Source: Nymphaea colorata
Taxonomy: Eukaryota > Streptophyta > Magnoliopsida > Nymphaeales > Nymphaeaceae
Length of the DNA stretch: 64,000 nt
Assembly (NCBI RefSeq): GCF_008831285.2
Contig: NC_045139.1
Span: 21,806,412 to 21,870,411 of the forward strand
Direction: 5' to 3'
A program made the position numbers and the translations under genes. Positions 13,301 through 22,331 of the stretch are shown piece after piece (position 1 is the stretch's first letter; every line of letters starts with the position of its first letter). Below the pieces are notes generated by a model that worked only from the letters and a program-made list of their open reading frames with translations, did not search any database and was not told where the DNA came from.

Positions 13301-16300
13301 AGCCGATAGTAAACCCTTTAATCTTGCTATCTCTTCTTCATCATCACCTGTAACAATCATATCATCAAAATAAACCAACAGTTGAGTAACTTTACCCTCT
13401 ATCCTCTTTACAAATAGGGTATGATCTCCATTTCCTTGTTTGTAACCATGCTTCTTCATAACAAGTCTGAGACGTTCAAACCATGCCCGGGGAGACTGTT
13501 TGAGCCCATACAAAGCCTTCTTCAATTTACAGCATTTTTCAGGTTTCTCAAAACCCGAGGGCATACACATATATACTTCCTCTTCGAGATCTCCGTTGAG
13601 AAAGACATTTTTAACATCGAGTTGGCACATCTCCCAACCCTTCAGCACCACCGAAGAAATAATAACTCTAACAGTCTTCATCTTCGCAATTGGGGCAAAC
13701 GTCTCTAAGTAGTCGATCCCATATTTCTAACTGAATCCCTTAGCCACCAGACGTGCTTTGTATCTCTCAATGTTCACATCTGGTTTGTAGTTAATGGTGT
13801 AAACCCACTTTGACCCAACCAAATGAACTGCTTCAGGAATCTCTACCACCTCCCATGTTTGATTTCTGTCTAAGGCCTCCATCTCTTCTTGCATAGCATG
13901 AGTCCACTTGGGTCACTCTGAGCCTCTGTAACATTCCTGGGAATCATAGCCACAGACAAGGAGGATACAAAACATTTGTAGTCAGTGCTCAATCTAGAGT
14001 AAGATACAAAGTTACCAATAGGGTGTTGGGTACATGACCTGACACCCTTTCTCAAGACAATGGGAAGATCTTCCTTTTCATTTTCTGTTTGACTTTCTCT
14101 CTCAACAGGTTGCTTCTGAGCATGACTTGGGTCATCCAAGGAAGAAGTAGGATTGGGATTCAGAGTGGACTTCTCACCATCAATCATCTTGTTAGTACAA
14201 ACTCTTCTCCTAAAATACACCTGCCCAAACAGACGATTGCATTCTTTTTCTGTTTCCATAGGACACTCTCCCTCTTTTCCCTGTTCACGTACCTCAATAG
14301 ACGTCCCATCTTCTTCTTTTCCAAGCACCTCGACAGATGGATTCTCTTCGCGCCTGTAATCCAGAAAATTTGTAAACTGAATTTCCTGACTTGGAGAATA
14401 CTCTTCCTTAGACATTGAATTCTCACCAAAATAAGAGACATGTTCTAAGAATGTGACATCCTTGGTAATGTGAACTCGACCAGTGGTGGGTTCTAGACAT
14501 TTATGCCCCTTTTGAGTAGGAGAATACCCAAGAAATATTCTCTTAATTGATTTGGGGTCAAGTTTTTCACATTTGGGCTGTGATTATGAATGAAACACAC
14601 ATCCAATGACTCGAGGAGGGAGGTGAAAAGGTTGGCTACTCCCTGGAAGCATGGAGTAGGGTGTACGACGATTTAGCTCTCGACTAGGCATGCGATTAAT
14701 CAAATAAGCACTAGTAATGACCGCATCTCCCCAATAATATTTTGGAAGATTCCTTTGGAACAATAAAGCTCTGGTGACATTTAGTAACTGACGGTTTTTT
14801 CTCTCAGCAACTCCATTTTGAGGGGGTGTATAATTACATGATGTCTCATGAACAATCCCCCTCTTTCGAAGGAATTCCTCGACAGTGAGACACATATACT
14901 CACGAGCATTATCAGACTGGAATGTCTTGACAGACTCACCATACTTTTTTTCCACTAGGAGGATGAAGGTTTCTATAATATGAGGTACTTCGCTACGGTC
15001 TTTCAACAGATAAACAAAAGTACACCTTGAATAGTCATCTATGAAAGTCATAAAGTACTGAAAACCATCACGAGAATGAATGCCTGAAGGCCCCCACACA
15101 TCAGAATGAATCAAGGAGAAAGCTTTATTAGCACGACTATTTGAAATTGGATACGAAACTCTAACATGCTTCGCAAACTGACACACATCACAAGATAATA
15201 TGGAAATGTTTAAACTGGAACATAATTCAGGAAACAATTGTTTCAAAATCCCAAAAGGGAGATGACCAAGTTGTTCATGCCAATACAAAAATAACTGACG
15301 ACACTCTTCCTTCTTCTCTGTCCTGCTGACTGCTGACATAAGGGCTGTGGCAACACGTATATGTAGCCGATATAAACCATCAGACACCAAACCAATTCCA
15401 ATCTTCTTCCCTGTCACCAAGTCCTGCAAAACACAACGGTTTTCAGAAAATATAAGTTCACAATTCAGTTCCTTGGTAATCTTGCTAACAGATAAAAGAT
15501 TTAATGGAAGATGGGGAACATGCAGGGCACCATGCACTAAAAAATTGCTCAACAAAGAAAGACTCCCTTTCCCTGCCACAGAGGTAAAGGAGCCATCGAC
15601 AAGGGATACACGTTCCTTTCCCGAGGATAGCTTGTAGTCATGAAAGAGTTTGGGGTTGCCAGTCATGTGATGAGTGGCACCGCTATCGACAATCCACTCT
15701 TCCATGCAAGAAGTACCTTGTTCCCCTGAAACAGCCAGTGCCTGATTGACCTTCATCTCATCTGACGTGTTTGCCTGACCAACATCAATCTGGCTCAAAT
15801 ATGCTCGCAGCTCACGAACTGTTCTGCAGAAATAGAAACTTTACCATTACTAGGATTCGTTGCATTCTATGTCACACGGATACGGCAGCCTGGGCCACGT
15901 ACCGGCGTCGACATGCCGACACGCGGATCCCGACACTTGGACACGGCCGGATACCTTTTGGATCGGGTCTGGGTCAAACCCGATCCGAACCACTTTCATA
16001 ACCTGTTTTAACTTTAGTCTTTAACCCTCGACACTCGTTTTACGCTCGACGCTCGACCCTCAACTCCTTGCGGTGACAGCAGAGTAGGCAATGGCGGATT
16101 ACGGCGACGGCAACAAGCTCCGGCGATCGACGGCGGCAGACAGGTAAGTGTTTTTTCTTTCTTTTAGAAGTTAGGTTTTCAACTTTTGCTGATTTGGGGA
16201 TTTGGGGATTTTGCCAATTTGTTCCATCTATTTCATTCCTTTTCTTTCTTATTTTGTTCTTCCGTTTCAGAGTTCTTCCTTTTATCTTTGTGTTTTCTTT

Positions 16301-19300
16301 GCCGTAACGAACTGCCGTTTCAGAGTTCATGCCCTCGGTGCCATCGTTTTTTCTCCTTAACTTATTATTTTGTTTATTGGATATGTCCTTCTATATTTGA
16401 AGAGTTGAATCCATTAAACATGTTATTGAAGTCACAATCTGAAGTCTCTTTGTGTATTTGACTGGTTCTAGCTTTCTTGATGCACAATCTGAAGTCTCTT
16501 CTTTTGTTGTTGAATCTCGTTTTTACATTAAACTGCATTTCTTTTTGTCTTTCTAATTTCCTGCCTTATGATTAACTGAATATGTATTTCTTTTCCTGAA
16601 CTGGAAGTCTGGAATTCTTTGATATGATTAACTGAATATGTATTTCTTCTCCTGAACTGGAAGTCTGGAATTCTTTGATCTGCCTTATGAGATTGGTAAT
16701 GAAAAAACAATGTTTTGTTTGAGACTTTTTTTCGTATGATTTATGAGATTGTAAGAGTGAATTATTAATTGCATTTTTTTTATTATCATTTTTAATTTTT
16801 TTGAATATAATATTTGCCGTATCCGCGTATCCTAAAATTTTTGAAAATTTCCGTGTCCCCGTACCCTTAGGATACCCGTACCCGTATCCGTGTGACATAG
16901 GTTGCATTCGAAACAGGTTTCTTCCCACCAGAAGACCTCCCCCTACTATTCTTCTTCTCTGGATGCAAGTCCCAACAAAAGTCCATAGTATTACCAAGTT
17001 TTTTGCAGTGTGTACATTTACGGGAAGAACAGGTAGTTCCCACAGAGGCACGGCTAACAAAGGCAGACCGTTCATTGTGAGACATGGGATCCCCCTTTCT
17101 CCCACTTATGACCAGCCTCCTTTGCTCTTTAGCTTCAACACGGGAATAAACATCTTCAATACTGAATGATTCGTCAGAGTTAAGAATCTGACTCCTTATA
17201 TTCTCGAATTCATTGTTCAGTCCAGCTAAGAAAAGGAATAGCTATTCTCCCACTCTTTGGCCATATATTGCATCTGGTCTTGAGGACAACTCCATGTAAC
17301 ATCAGAATGGTAGTCAAGATCTTCCCACTTAGATTTTAATGCTGCGTAGAAATCTGCGACCGAGAGATCCCCTTGTCGCATAGCATACACGTCATTCATT
17401 AGTTGATACACACGAACTTTTCTTTTCTTTTGACCATACATCTGTTTCAAAATAATCCACATATCCCTCGCAGTCTTCTTACGAAGAATGAGGGGTTGAA
17501 TATCCGAAGACACTGAATTAACAATCCAAGTTTTTACCTGGTTGTCCTCAAGAAACCATGTATCCCAAGCCATACTATCCACAACAGGTTCGACCTTTCT
17601 CCCATTCACATAGGCAATTCGTTCGCGACCAGCGATCCCCATAGTAATTGCAGCGGACCATCGTAGATAATTCTCCTTGGTAAGCCGAATGATGGTAACT
17701 TGAATCGGTACATTATCAGTTCTCACGGTCCCAACATCAGGCTGATCGGTATTGACTGTGGAGGAGGAAGACGAGTCCGGCCATGATCACCAACTACAAA
17801 CGGCTGACCAACAGAGGTACACAGCAGCGGCAACCCCTGAGGACGGCACACCTGAGAGTCACCGATAGCAAGGATCAGGTCGGGCGACGCAGAGGGCAAC
17901 GACAGAGAGGCAGCGATCACATCGGGCAGTAGATGATGCAGAGACGCTTGGATCTGGTCGGACGGCGCTGGAGTCTTGTCGGGCGACGCTGGAGCAGAAC
18001 AACGACACAAATAGGGCACGGGCAGCAGAGGGCAGCGGCGGAGGAGCAGAGGGCAGCGGCAGACACGGGCGACGCAGAGGGCCTCAGGCGATGCAGCTGG
18101 GCGGCGGCGGCAGCAGCAGCAATAGCAGTGGCGGCAGCAACAGCAAGTGGTTTAGGGTTGAAACTTGAAACTTCACAACCCTAAAAAAAATTTTACAAGC
18201 TAGTTGGCTCTGATACCATGTAGAAATAATAGACGCACAAGAACCGAAGATCGAACACAGATGTAACGTGGAAAACCCTCAACTAGAGGGAAAAAATCAT
18301 GGGTGAGGAGGCCTGGTGCCCACTAGCCGCTAGACTCTCTCTCTCTTAGAAACTTCATTAACTTGCAAGATTAGGGTTTACAATGGTATAAGTATGCCCA
18401 AACTAGGACACAATGGATCGGGTCCAGACCCGGACCCATACACCAAGATCCGTCAACAAGTGCAAAACACAGGCGTGTGCACACCACGGGCGACCTACAG
18501 TTGAGAGATAATCCTCGTGGTTGCCCGAAAGGGCCGAAACAATATGGATTCGTACACGCTGCAGCGGTAGAGCAATCCACCAAGGATGTGTGAACTCTAA
18601 GGAGAGTTACTCAACATTCCCTAAGACACTCAGGTTGGAAAGGTGGGAGCCCAACGCTCTAAGCACATCACACCATGATATCCTGGGGCCTTGCACCACC
18701 TGCGCTCTGAGTAGACAAGACCAGTGGTGAGGGCGAGATGTATTCCAAACTTGTTGTCATAACCCACTAGCCTCCAATCAATTATTCTTTCTTAAATTAT
18801 CATTATGAAAACACATTCACAATGCGATTGGCTAGCCCACAAGGTTGATTCACTTCACGAGTGCAACCAGACCCTAAACCGCCGTCATAAGAATGTCACA
18901 CATTCAATCAATACCCTTGACTAGCCAAACCACACTCTATAGTTACCTCAACCCGTTAAGCTCATTTATTCAAATCACTGCCCAACGGCATACAAAAATT
19001 TCATGACGATCACAACAATCAAATCATAACAGTCACTTCATATAAAAACTTAGTCGAATCTACAGAGAGTAATCTCGATACGTGATTGACTCGTAGTTAT
19101 CCTAAACAAATATCATGTTAGGATGCTCATTAATGCACAATCAAGGTCGATGAGGTACTCGACTCGATACCTTACCTAATTCGTCCTAAGCTGTTATAAT
19201 TCTTAGCATGCATGGGTCATTGCGTAGCATTTTAAAAACAGTTAAGTGGAAGCTGAGTGGAAGCTGTGTCTTCCAGCGGTGCTAACCTTTTATGAGTGTC

Positions 19301-22300
19301 TGCCTCTTTGGTAAGTGTTTGAGAAGTGAGGAAGCTATGTTTAGCATGTGAGGGTTTGAGGAGTGACGAGTGATAACTTGTGTCAATGGTGAGGGCTGTT
19401 GGAAACCCACAAAAGCATTCCATCTAATGCTTCAACCATTAGATAACCTGTGTTTTTCGGTATTTATTGGAGTGCCAGTTTCCATTTTCTAATATGCATT
19501 TCTCGCTTATCTAGTTATTTTTTTTATGTTTTTATATTAGTTTCTCATTTATTTTATTTTTACTTAATTTTAACAATTTTTTATTTTTTAAAAAATCATC
19601 GAGATCTTTCCGATATTTTTTTCGAAAAAAACAGCATTGTCAAAAAATACCTGAGAGAAACCTCTCCGATAAAAACCCGAGAATGATATTTGTGACAATG
19701 AATTAAGCAAACAAGCCTAGGATAGTCAACTTGAGCCAAATTCTCAATCTCCCATTTCAATAAAGAAAAATTTAGGGGAAGAGTGCACAAACCTTTCAGG
19801 GTGAAGTAAGGTGACTTTGGCCTCAGATTGTGTACCAAAGAAATTTGATATCTGCCCAACATGAAGCTCCAAGAGTGCAGTGGAAAAAGGCAATTGTACA
19901 GCAGTCTTCATTGTATCCACAGAGTGAGAAAATAACAACAAGAATCAGTTCTCCAATCTAGGATACCATTTGATTATTGACAGTAATGTCAAGGAAATCA
20001 AGGAAATTCTTGACAATCACGTCGAGAGAGATATGAAACAAGAAGGCTGAATGAAACAGAATATATTTCACAATAAAAATGCTTCAAAGGAAGATTGAAC
20101 TATGAAGGCAAGCTGCATTCTTAAATACGAAAATTTATAGCTGTTGGAGGGTCCAATGGCTAGAAAGCTAGCTGTTGAGACTGCCAACAGCTAGAAGCTG
20201 CAAAAATTTGGCAGCAAGAAAATGAAGTACTTATAAGAAAACAAATATATATACATACATAATTTTATATATATATAGATTAAACAGGAACAGATGAATC
20301 TTAACAATTGCATGTGCTGGACTGGACTCCAAAATTGAGTTTCAAATTTGGCTCTATTGCCAACAGTAATGACCTACCTCAGAATTGATCCAAGTGCAAG
20401 GTAATAAAACGTAATAAGATAATTGACTTAGATGTAGTGAATTCCAATCTCCCTTTTAGCTGGCTTCAAGTCGCATCAAACTGGACCAGAATGACTTGAC
20501 AAGTATATAGACCCTGCGGGATTCCAGAAAAATCTTCAATACAGGGCTGTTCTCAAATCCTTTCACATACATCGGGTATTACAGGCCTCGGCTACTTAGG
20601 CTTTAAGTTGAACTCACTGTCTAGGCTGTGCCTAATGCTTCTAACATAAGTTTAGATCCTGGAGAATCACAATTTTGCTGCTGGCAGCCTTCACTATGAA
20701 ATCATACTTTGAAGTTCCAGATGGTAGTGACTAGACAGACGTTCCATTTGTTTTTCGTGATATATTGAATAATGAAAAGCTTTTCTGCAGGTACATAATA
20801 TTGGCATGCATATTTAATAATACCATTGCTTATGTTTTTCCAATTCTCTGACCTAGAAACGAGTTGTTTCTTGCTTGCCATCAGGCATGATGTGGGTCAT
20901 GGAACATTTTCTTGCCTCCCTTCTCTACTTAAGTTCCTTGCAATAGCACGGTGATTTTTATTGGTTCATAAACTTCTGTTCTACACATTATGTACACATA
21001 CCAAATCAAGAATACTAATCGATCACTTTCTTTCTTTCTTTTCTTTTTTTTGGGTTAAAACAGTTGGGGTGGCCCATGTGTTATTCCATTTTTAAGTTTA
21101 ATTTCCATGTTGGTACTTAATAGTTGGTGCTCTTCTTAGATTTGTACAAGCTTGGAGGCCTTGATGCTGTTATTAAAGGGCTAAACAGTTCAGAATCAGA
21201 AATTCGTACAATGTCTGCTTGGGTTCTTGGGGAAGCCAGTCAAAACAATCCACTTGTTCAAAAGCAGGTTTATGTTTTTTTTTTTTTTGCTTTTTCTCTC
21301 TTTTTTTCATTTTTCTTTTAAAATTTTTTGGTTCTCTAAGTTGATTCCCCTCGTTTGGCGGACTGAATTCCCAATTTGATTCTCTTGCTGCTTGTCCTTT
21401 GTAATGAGATAATTTCTGCTATCACATGTTCCTGTATCAATATAGGACTTGACTTAATATTTCACAGATTCTCAATCTTGGGGCCCTACAAAAACTAATG
21501 AAGTTGGTTGCATCTAGTCCAGTGGAGGAGGCTGTCAAGGCATTATATGCAGTTTCAGCTCTGATCCGGAACAATGTAGAAGGGCAGCAAATTTTTTATG
21601 CTGCAGATGGAGAATTGATGCTTCGGGTATGTATATTGAGGTTAGAGAGTTTGTACTTTGTAGGAGCTTCAAACGCTTTGCTTCTTAGTACATACTTTTT
21701 CTTTCTTAGGACATAATGAGCAATTCGAGCTGTGATATCAGACTTCGTAAGAAATCAGCTGTTTTAGCTGCTGATCTTGCAGTATCTCTGTCAGCGAATA
21801 CACATGCTCCTGTTACCGCCTTTCTGCATGGTAGTCTCTTCCTGAAAACAGTGGTGGATCTTACAGCAGAATATGACCTTGATCTTCAAGAGAAGGTCCC
21901 TTTTCCCTCTAATTTGATCTCATTGATCTCTACACGTGCCACAGATAGTTTTGTTCACTAAATCTTACAGGAATAATAACCTCATTGCTTATTGCTTGTG
22001 CCATTGGAATTTTCTCATTTTCATTCAGGCTTTGATAGCTATAAGAAGTCTACTTCAACTTGGAACGACTGAAGCAAAGATTTTCAAGGATTTCTGTGAA
22101 TTAGGCAAGGCACTTGAAAACATGAGAAGAAAGTTTGAAGAGTTGATGCTAGAGGAGGACCAAAAAGAATTTGTGCAGGAGCTGGAGATTCTCCGGCAAG
22201 AAGTAGAGCATGTCTTCCTTAAGAAGCTAGAAAAGGTGCTTGGTTTTCTTCCCTCATTAATACCTTGGTAGATCATTCTGAAAACTAGTGAAATTGAATT

Positions 22301-22331
22301 ACTTTTGCTGGCTATACAGGTGCCAGAATAG
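1142..22331 (+). CDS. SIL1: SIL1/Fes1-like Hsp70 (BiP) nucleotide exchange factor, eight exons
   Basis: Armadillo-repeat protein expected to release ADP from the ER-lumenal Hsp70 BiP. The join is 1142-1391, 5201-5292, 7545-7695, 21140-21267, 21468-21626, 21710-21895, 22029-22235 and 22320-22331, giving 394 residues. All seven introns are GT-AG and all phases agree. Residues 1-27 form a signal peptide with a hydrophobic core LTLFLLFLAL. An acidic linker follows, then MLQWAIGHSDP (about 78-88), the Fes1-type helical start. Residues 115-391 are armadillo-like, with SAWVLGEASQNNP and AVSALIRNN as hallmark segments. I chose the ATG at 1142 because it has a purine at -3 and G at +4 and places the signal peptide at the N-terminus; an in-frame ATG at 1052 would add 30 residues. 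The C-terminus lacks a KDEL-type signal. The best match recalled is the Arabidopsis ER member of the Fes1/SIL1 group, not the cytosolic Fes1A. Intron 3 is 13.4 kb and full of transposons. Confidence 0.88.
2931..3176 (+). other. Hydrophobic reading frame in intron 1, unassigned
   Basis: An 81-codon frame with two hydrophobic stretches, one near residues 6-19 (SIVCAYVVFW) and one near 42-57 (LWVTFGLGYWLLATLI), followed by a basic tail RIRPRKR. The composition looks like a small membrane protein or a captured exon, but no family was recognised. It sits in the sense orientation inside SIL1-like intron 1. It may be chance. Confidence 0.2.
3525..3740. repeat. Diverged tandem duplication in intron 1
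   Basis: Copies at 3525-3606 and 3657-3740 share GACTAGTTCTTG-like, GCTAAGGCA, GGTTTAGGTCA, CTAGTCAC and TGCCTA blocks in order. GACTAGT words recur between them and again near 4150-4215. Confidence 0.6.
5201..5292 (+). CDS. SIL1: SIL1-like exon 2
   Basis: Encodes residues 84-114, from the split Gly through HSDPAKLREAAQDV to KKRQAELQ. The acceptor TGTGAACCAG sits directly before GGCATTCT and the donor is GTTCAA. The phase 1 entry matches exon 1 and the exit is phase 0. Confidence 0.87.
5293..7544 (+). other. SIL1: SIL1-like intron 2
   Basis: 2.25 kb of AT-rich sequence with a short CA-rich and A-rich tract at 5675-5715. No gene, RNA or intact transposon was recognised. Confidence 0.7.
7545..7695 (+). 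CDS. SIL1: SIL1-like exon 3
   Basis: Encodes residues 115-164 plus one base: DLMEKLKMPSDADLMKVA, then a run ending ELLILVEPIDNAN, typical of Fes1/SIL1 proteins. The acceptor is GATTCTAG and the donor GTATGA. The next exon is 13.4 kb downstream. Confidence 0.88.
8618..9055. mobile_element. TIR element E1 (CTATGTCAC family), 438 bp
   Basis: The left end reads CTAAGTCACATGGGTAC and the right end, in reverse complement, CTATGTCACATAGGTACGG. The flanks are GTAACAAA and GTAACAAG, a 7/8 match to an 8-bp target duplication. Both subtermini are rich in GTACCC/GGTACG words. No coding sequence. The right end matches 54418-54500 in reverse orientation. The 8-bp duplication suggests hAT-like mobilisation; the class is inferred. 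Confidence 0.75.
9100..9430 (-). mobile_element. Copia remnant: RNase H tail and polypurine tract
   Basis: On the minus strand, 9411-9300 reads FCDNQSSIN then HHSRPTKHIEINQHLLRHKV, the C-terminal RNase H signature of Ty1/copia pol. A purine-rich tract GGGAGGGTGAAAA near 9165-9175 resembles the PPT before a 3' LTR. The upstream RT part is missing. Confidence 0.6.
9430..10260 (-). mobile_element. Copia 3' LTR split by a TRIM insertion
   Basis: The right edge is defined. In minus orientation the polypurine tract GAGGAGGGG (10261-10269) is followed directly by TGTTAGAAGAC, a normal LTR start. The left edge is uncertain (about 9430-9475). The LTR contains CCAATGGCCAGAAATCTAG, also found in diverged form near 20150 and 31450. 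The TRIM at 9609-10062 is nested inside. Confidence 0.5.
9609..10062 (+). mobile_element. TRIM (miniature LTR retrotransposon)
   Basis: Two direct repeats, 9609-9800 and 9877-10062, begin TGTAACACCC. The first ends GTTGTTACA. Directly after it TGGTATCAGAGCC (9802-9814) matches the primer-binding site for initiator Met-tRNA. AAGGGGGGTGG (9864-9874) is a polypurine tract just before the second LTR. The internal region is only 76 bp and has no coding capacity. The second LTR lacks its last few bases. Few differences separate the LTRs, which suggests recent insertion. Confidence 0.85.
10270..11790 (-). mobile_element. Ty1/copia fragment: reverse transcriptase and RNase H
   Basis: Minus-strand pol remnant, 5' truncated near 11790. 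11731-11258 carries GCKWVFKIK, RLVAKEYSQEYGIDYEETFA, QMDVKNVFL and KKALYGLKQPPKAWYDRF. About 11205-11175 has YVDD, the RT active site. 10832-10542 carries RNase H with NADWGG, and 10588-10310 has LCCDNKG, HERTKHIEI and QLADFFTKGL. Several frameshifts separate these blocks, so it is not functional. It reads into the LTR ending at 10260. At its truncated end GTCACATAGGTAC (about 11802-11814) resembles the E-family terminus. Confidence 0.8.
11791..12163. other. Unassigned repeat-like flank left of copia-1
   Basis: AT-rich DNA that probably continues at 18464 on the other side of copia-1. No coding motif was recognised. Confidence 0.4.
12164..12403 (-). repeat. Copia-1 3' LTR
   Basis: 240 bp, about 97% identical to 18219-18458. 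It abuts the polypurine tract (plus strand CTCCCCCTC at 12404-12412). Confidence 0.92.
12420..13735 (-). pseudogene. Copia-1 reverse transcriptase and RNase H (broken)
   Basis: The longest open stretch is 13681-12848. It carries MCQLDVKNVFLNGDLEEEVY, KKALYGLKQSPRAWFERL, the RT core YFDDMIVTG (Phe where Val is usual), FDLKDLGKLKYFLGIEIAR, GRLIYLTLTRPDI and the RNase H start YSDADWAG. A stop lies about 45 nt upstream, in a position where copia proteins usually have Gln, consistent with a C-to-T change. RNase H continues in other frames to about 12430, where ANNPVLHDRTKHVEI is recognisable. Confidence 0.88.
13870..14583 (-). pseudogene. Copia-1 integrase C-terminus and linker
   Basis: After the TAA at 14584 the frame continues with CEKLDPKSIKRIFLGYSPTQ, HKCLEPTTGRVHI and FLEHVSYFGE. 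This is the integrase tail that precedes RT in Ty1/copia pol. A low-complexity Glu/Ser-rich linker follows. Confidence 0.8.
14584..15798 (-). pseudogene. Copia-1 protease and integrase
   Basis: A 404-codon open frame. An aspartic protease with DSGATHHMTGN near residues 38-48 is followed by the integrase zinc-binding region (WHEQLGHL, then CDVCQFAKH) and the DDE core, with HSDVWGPS, FIDDYSRCTFVYLLK, FQSDNAREY and HETSCNYTPPQNGVAERKNR. It ends at an internal TAA. The gag-protease junction upstream is frameshifted near 15820. Confidence 0.9.
15867..16900. mobile_element. TIR element E2 (CTATGTCAC family), 1034 bp, inside copia-1
   Basis: Perfect 19-bp terminal inverted repeats CTATGTCACACGGATACGG flanked by an exact 8-bp direct repeat GTTGCATT (15859-15866 and 16901-16908). 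The subtermini are GGATAC/GTACCC-rich. The interior has a GC-rich tract at 15890-16145 with an ATG at 16091, a frame MADYGDGNKLRRSTAADR and a GTAAGT donor-like site at 16144, then AT-rich DNA. A 58-bp tandem duplication lies at 16567-16682. No transposase was found. Confidence 0.85.
16567..16682. repeat. 58-bp tandem duplication inside E2
   Basis: Two near-identical copies of a unit containing GATTAACTGAATATGTATTT and GGAAGTCTGGAATTC, differing at one or two bases. Confidence 0.85.
16909..17726 (-). pseudogene. Copia-1 gag
   Basis: 17726-17226 encodes the gag start with LTKENYLRWSAAITMGI, WDTWFLEDNQVKTWIVNSV and ARDMWIILKQMYG, typical of the copia UBN2/gag family. A frameshift near 17226-17240 leads into another frame carrying the zinc knuckle CTHCKKLGNTMDFCWDLHP (about 17010-16955). 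In that knuckle the usual His ligand is Asn. Confidence 0.85.
18219..18458 (-). repeat. Copia-1 5' LTR
   Basis: 240 bp, with seven substitutions relative to 12164-12403, all C/T transitions on the plus strand. The primer-binding site complement TGATACCA lies at 18211-18218. Confidence 0.92.
18464..19960. other. Unassigned repeat-like DNA right of copia-1
   Basis: 18464-19240 has moderate GC and no recognised frame; it continues the sequence interrupted at 12163. 19600-19700 shares TTGTCACAAATA and CGGGTTTT blocks, in reverse orientation, with the 3' tandem array of the SIL1-like gene. The minus frame at 19941-19744 is unassigned. Confidence 0.4.
19960..20300 (-). mobile_element. Probable copia 5' LTR fragment
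   Basis: In minus orientation TGGTATCCTAG (about 19957-19967) resembles a Met-tRNA primer site directly after an LTR end. The putative LTR contains CCAATGGCTAGAAAGCTAG, similar to the LTR near 10070-10090. No paired LTR was identified. Confidence 0.35.
21140..21267 (+). CDS. SIL1: SIL1-like exon 4 (armadillo repeat)
   Basis: Encodes residues 165-207, including LGGLDAVIKGLNSSESEIR and AWVLGEASQNNPLVQKQ. The acceptor is TCTTCTTAG and the donor GTTTAT. The phase 1 entry joins exon 3 without breaking the frame, which supports the 13.4-kb intron. Confidence 0.88.
21468..21626 (+). CDS. SIL1: SIL1-like exon 5 (armadillo repeat)
   Basis: Encodes residues 208-260, 53 codons in phase 0. It starts ILNLGALQKLMKLV and contains EEAVKALYAVSALIRNN, an armadillo helix signature. 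The acceptor is TTTCACAG and the donor GTATGT. Confidence 0.9.
21710..21895 (+). CDS. SIL1: SIL1-like exon 6
   Basis: Encodes residues 261-322, 62 codons in phase 0: DIMSNSSCDIRLRKKSAVLA through DLTAEYDLDLQEK. The acceptor is TTTCTTAG and the donor GTCCCT. Confidence 0.9.
22029..22235 (+). CDS. SIL1: SIL1-like exon 7 (C-terminal coiled region)
   Basis: Encodes residues 323-391: ALIAIRSLLQLGTTEAK, then a charged helical tail ending FLKKLEK. The acceptor is TCATTCAG. If the donor GTGCTT is not used, translation would read through for nine codons to a stop at about 22269. Confidence 0.88.
22320..22331 (+). CDS. SIL1: SIL1-like exon 8 (12-nt terminal coding exon)
   Basis: After acceptor GGCTATACAG the frame reads Val-Pro-Glu-stop. 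This short coding tail is the least certain part of the model, since retention of the 84-base intron gives an alternative ending. Confidence 0.6.
   Translation: MPE

Larger units (their letters stand above)
12164..18458 (-). mobile_element. Near full-length Ty1/copia retrotransposon (copia-1), antisense to host gene
   Basis: Two 240-bp LTRs (12164-12403 and 18219-18458) start TG and end CA and differ at seven sites. In minus orientation the 5' LTR is followed without a gap by TGGTATCAGAGCC, a Met-tRNA primer site. The polypurine tract GAGGGGGAG abuts the 3' LTR. The flanks are GGTGC and AGTGC, a 4/5 target duplication. The order is gag, protease, integrase, RT, RNase H, as in copia. It is not coding-competent: frameshifts lie in gag and near 15820, small deletions near 14570-14610 shift and regain frame around a TAA, a stop lies just before the RT block (about 13728), and breaks occur in RNase H. 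A 1034-bp TIR element sits between gag and protease. Confidence 0.93.
7696..21139 (+). other. SIL1: SIL1-like intron 3, 13.4 kb, transposon nest
   Basis: A single intron bounded by GTATGA and TCTTCTTAG that joins phase 1 exons. All copia fragments recognised inside it are antisense to the host gene. 7696-8617 and 20300-21139 hold no recognised element apart from a CCTAGG-rich short repeat remnant at 8035-8110. Confidence 0.8.

Noticed and set aside
18555-18600. tRNA-like words (GCGGTAGAGCAATCC)
   Set aside because: No acceptor stem, anticodon arm or T-arm could be paired around it.
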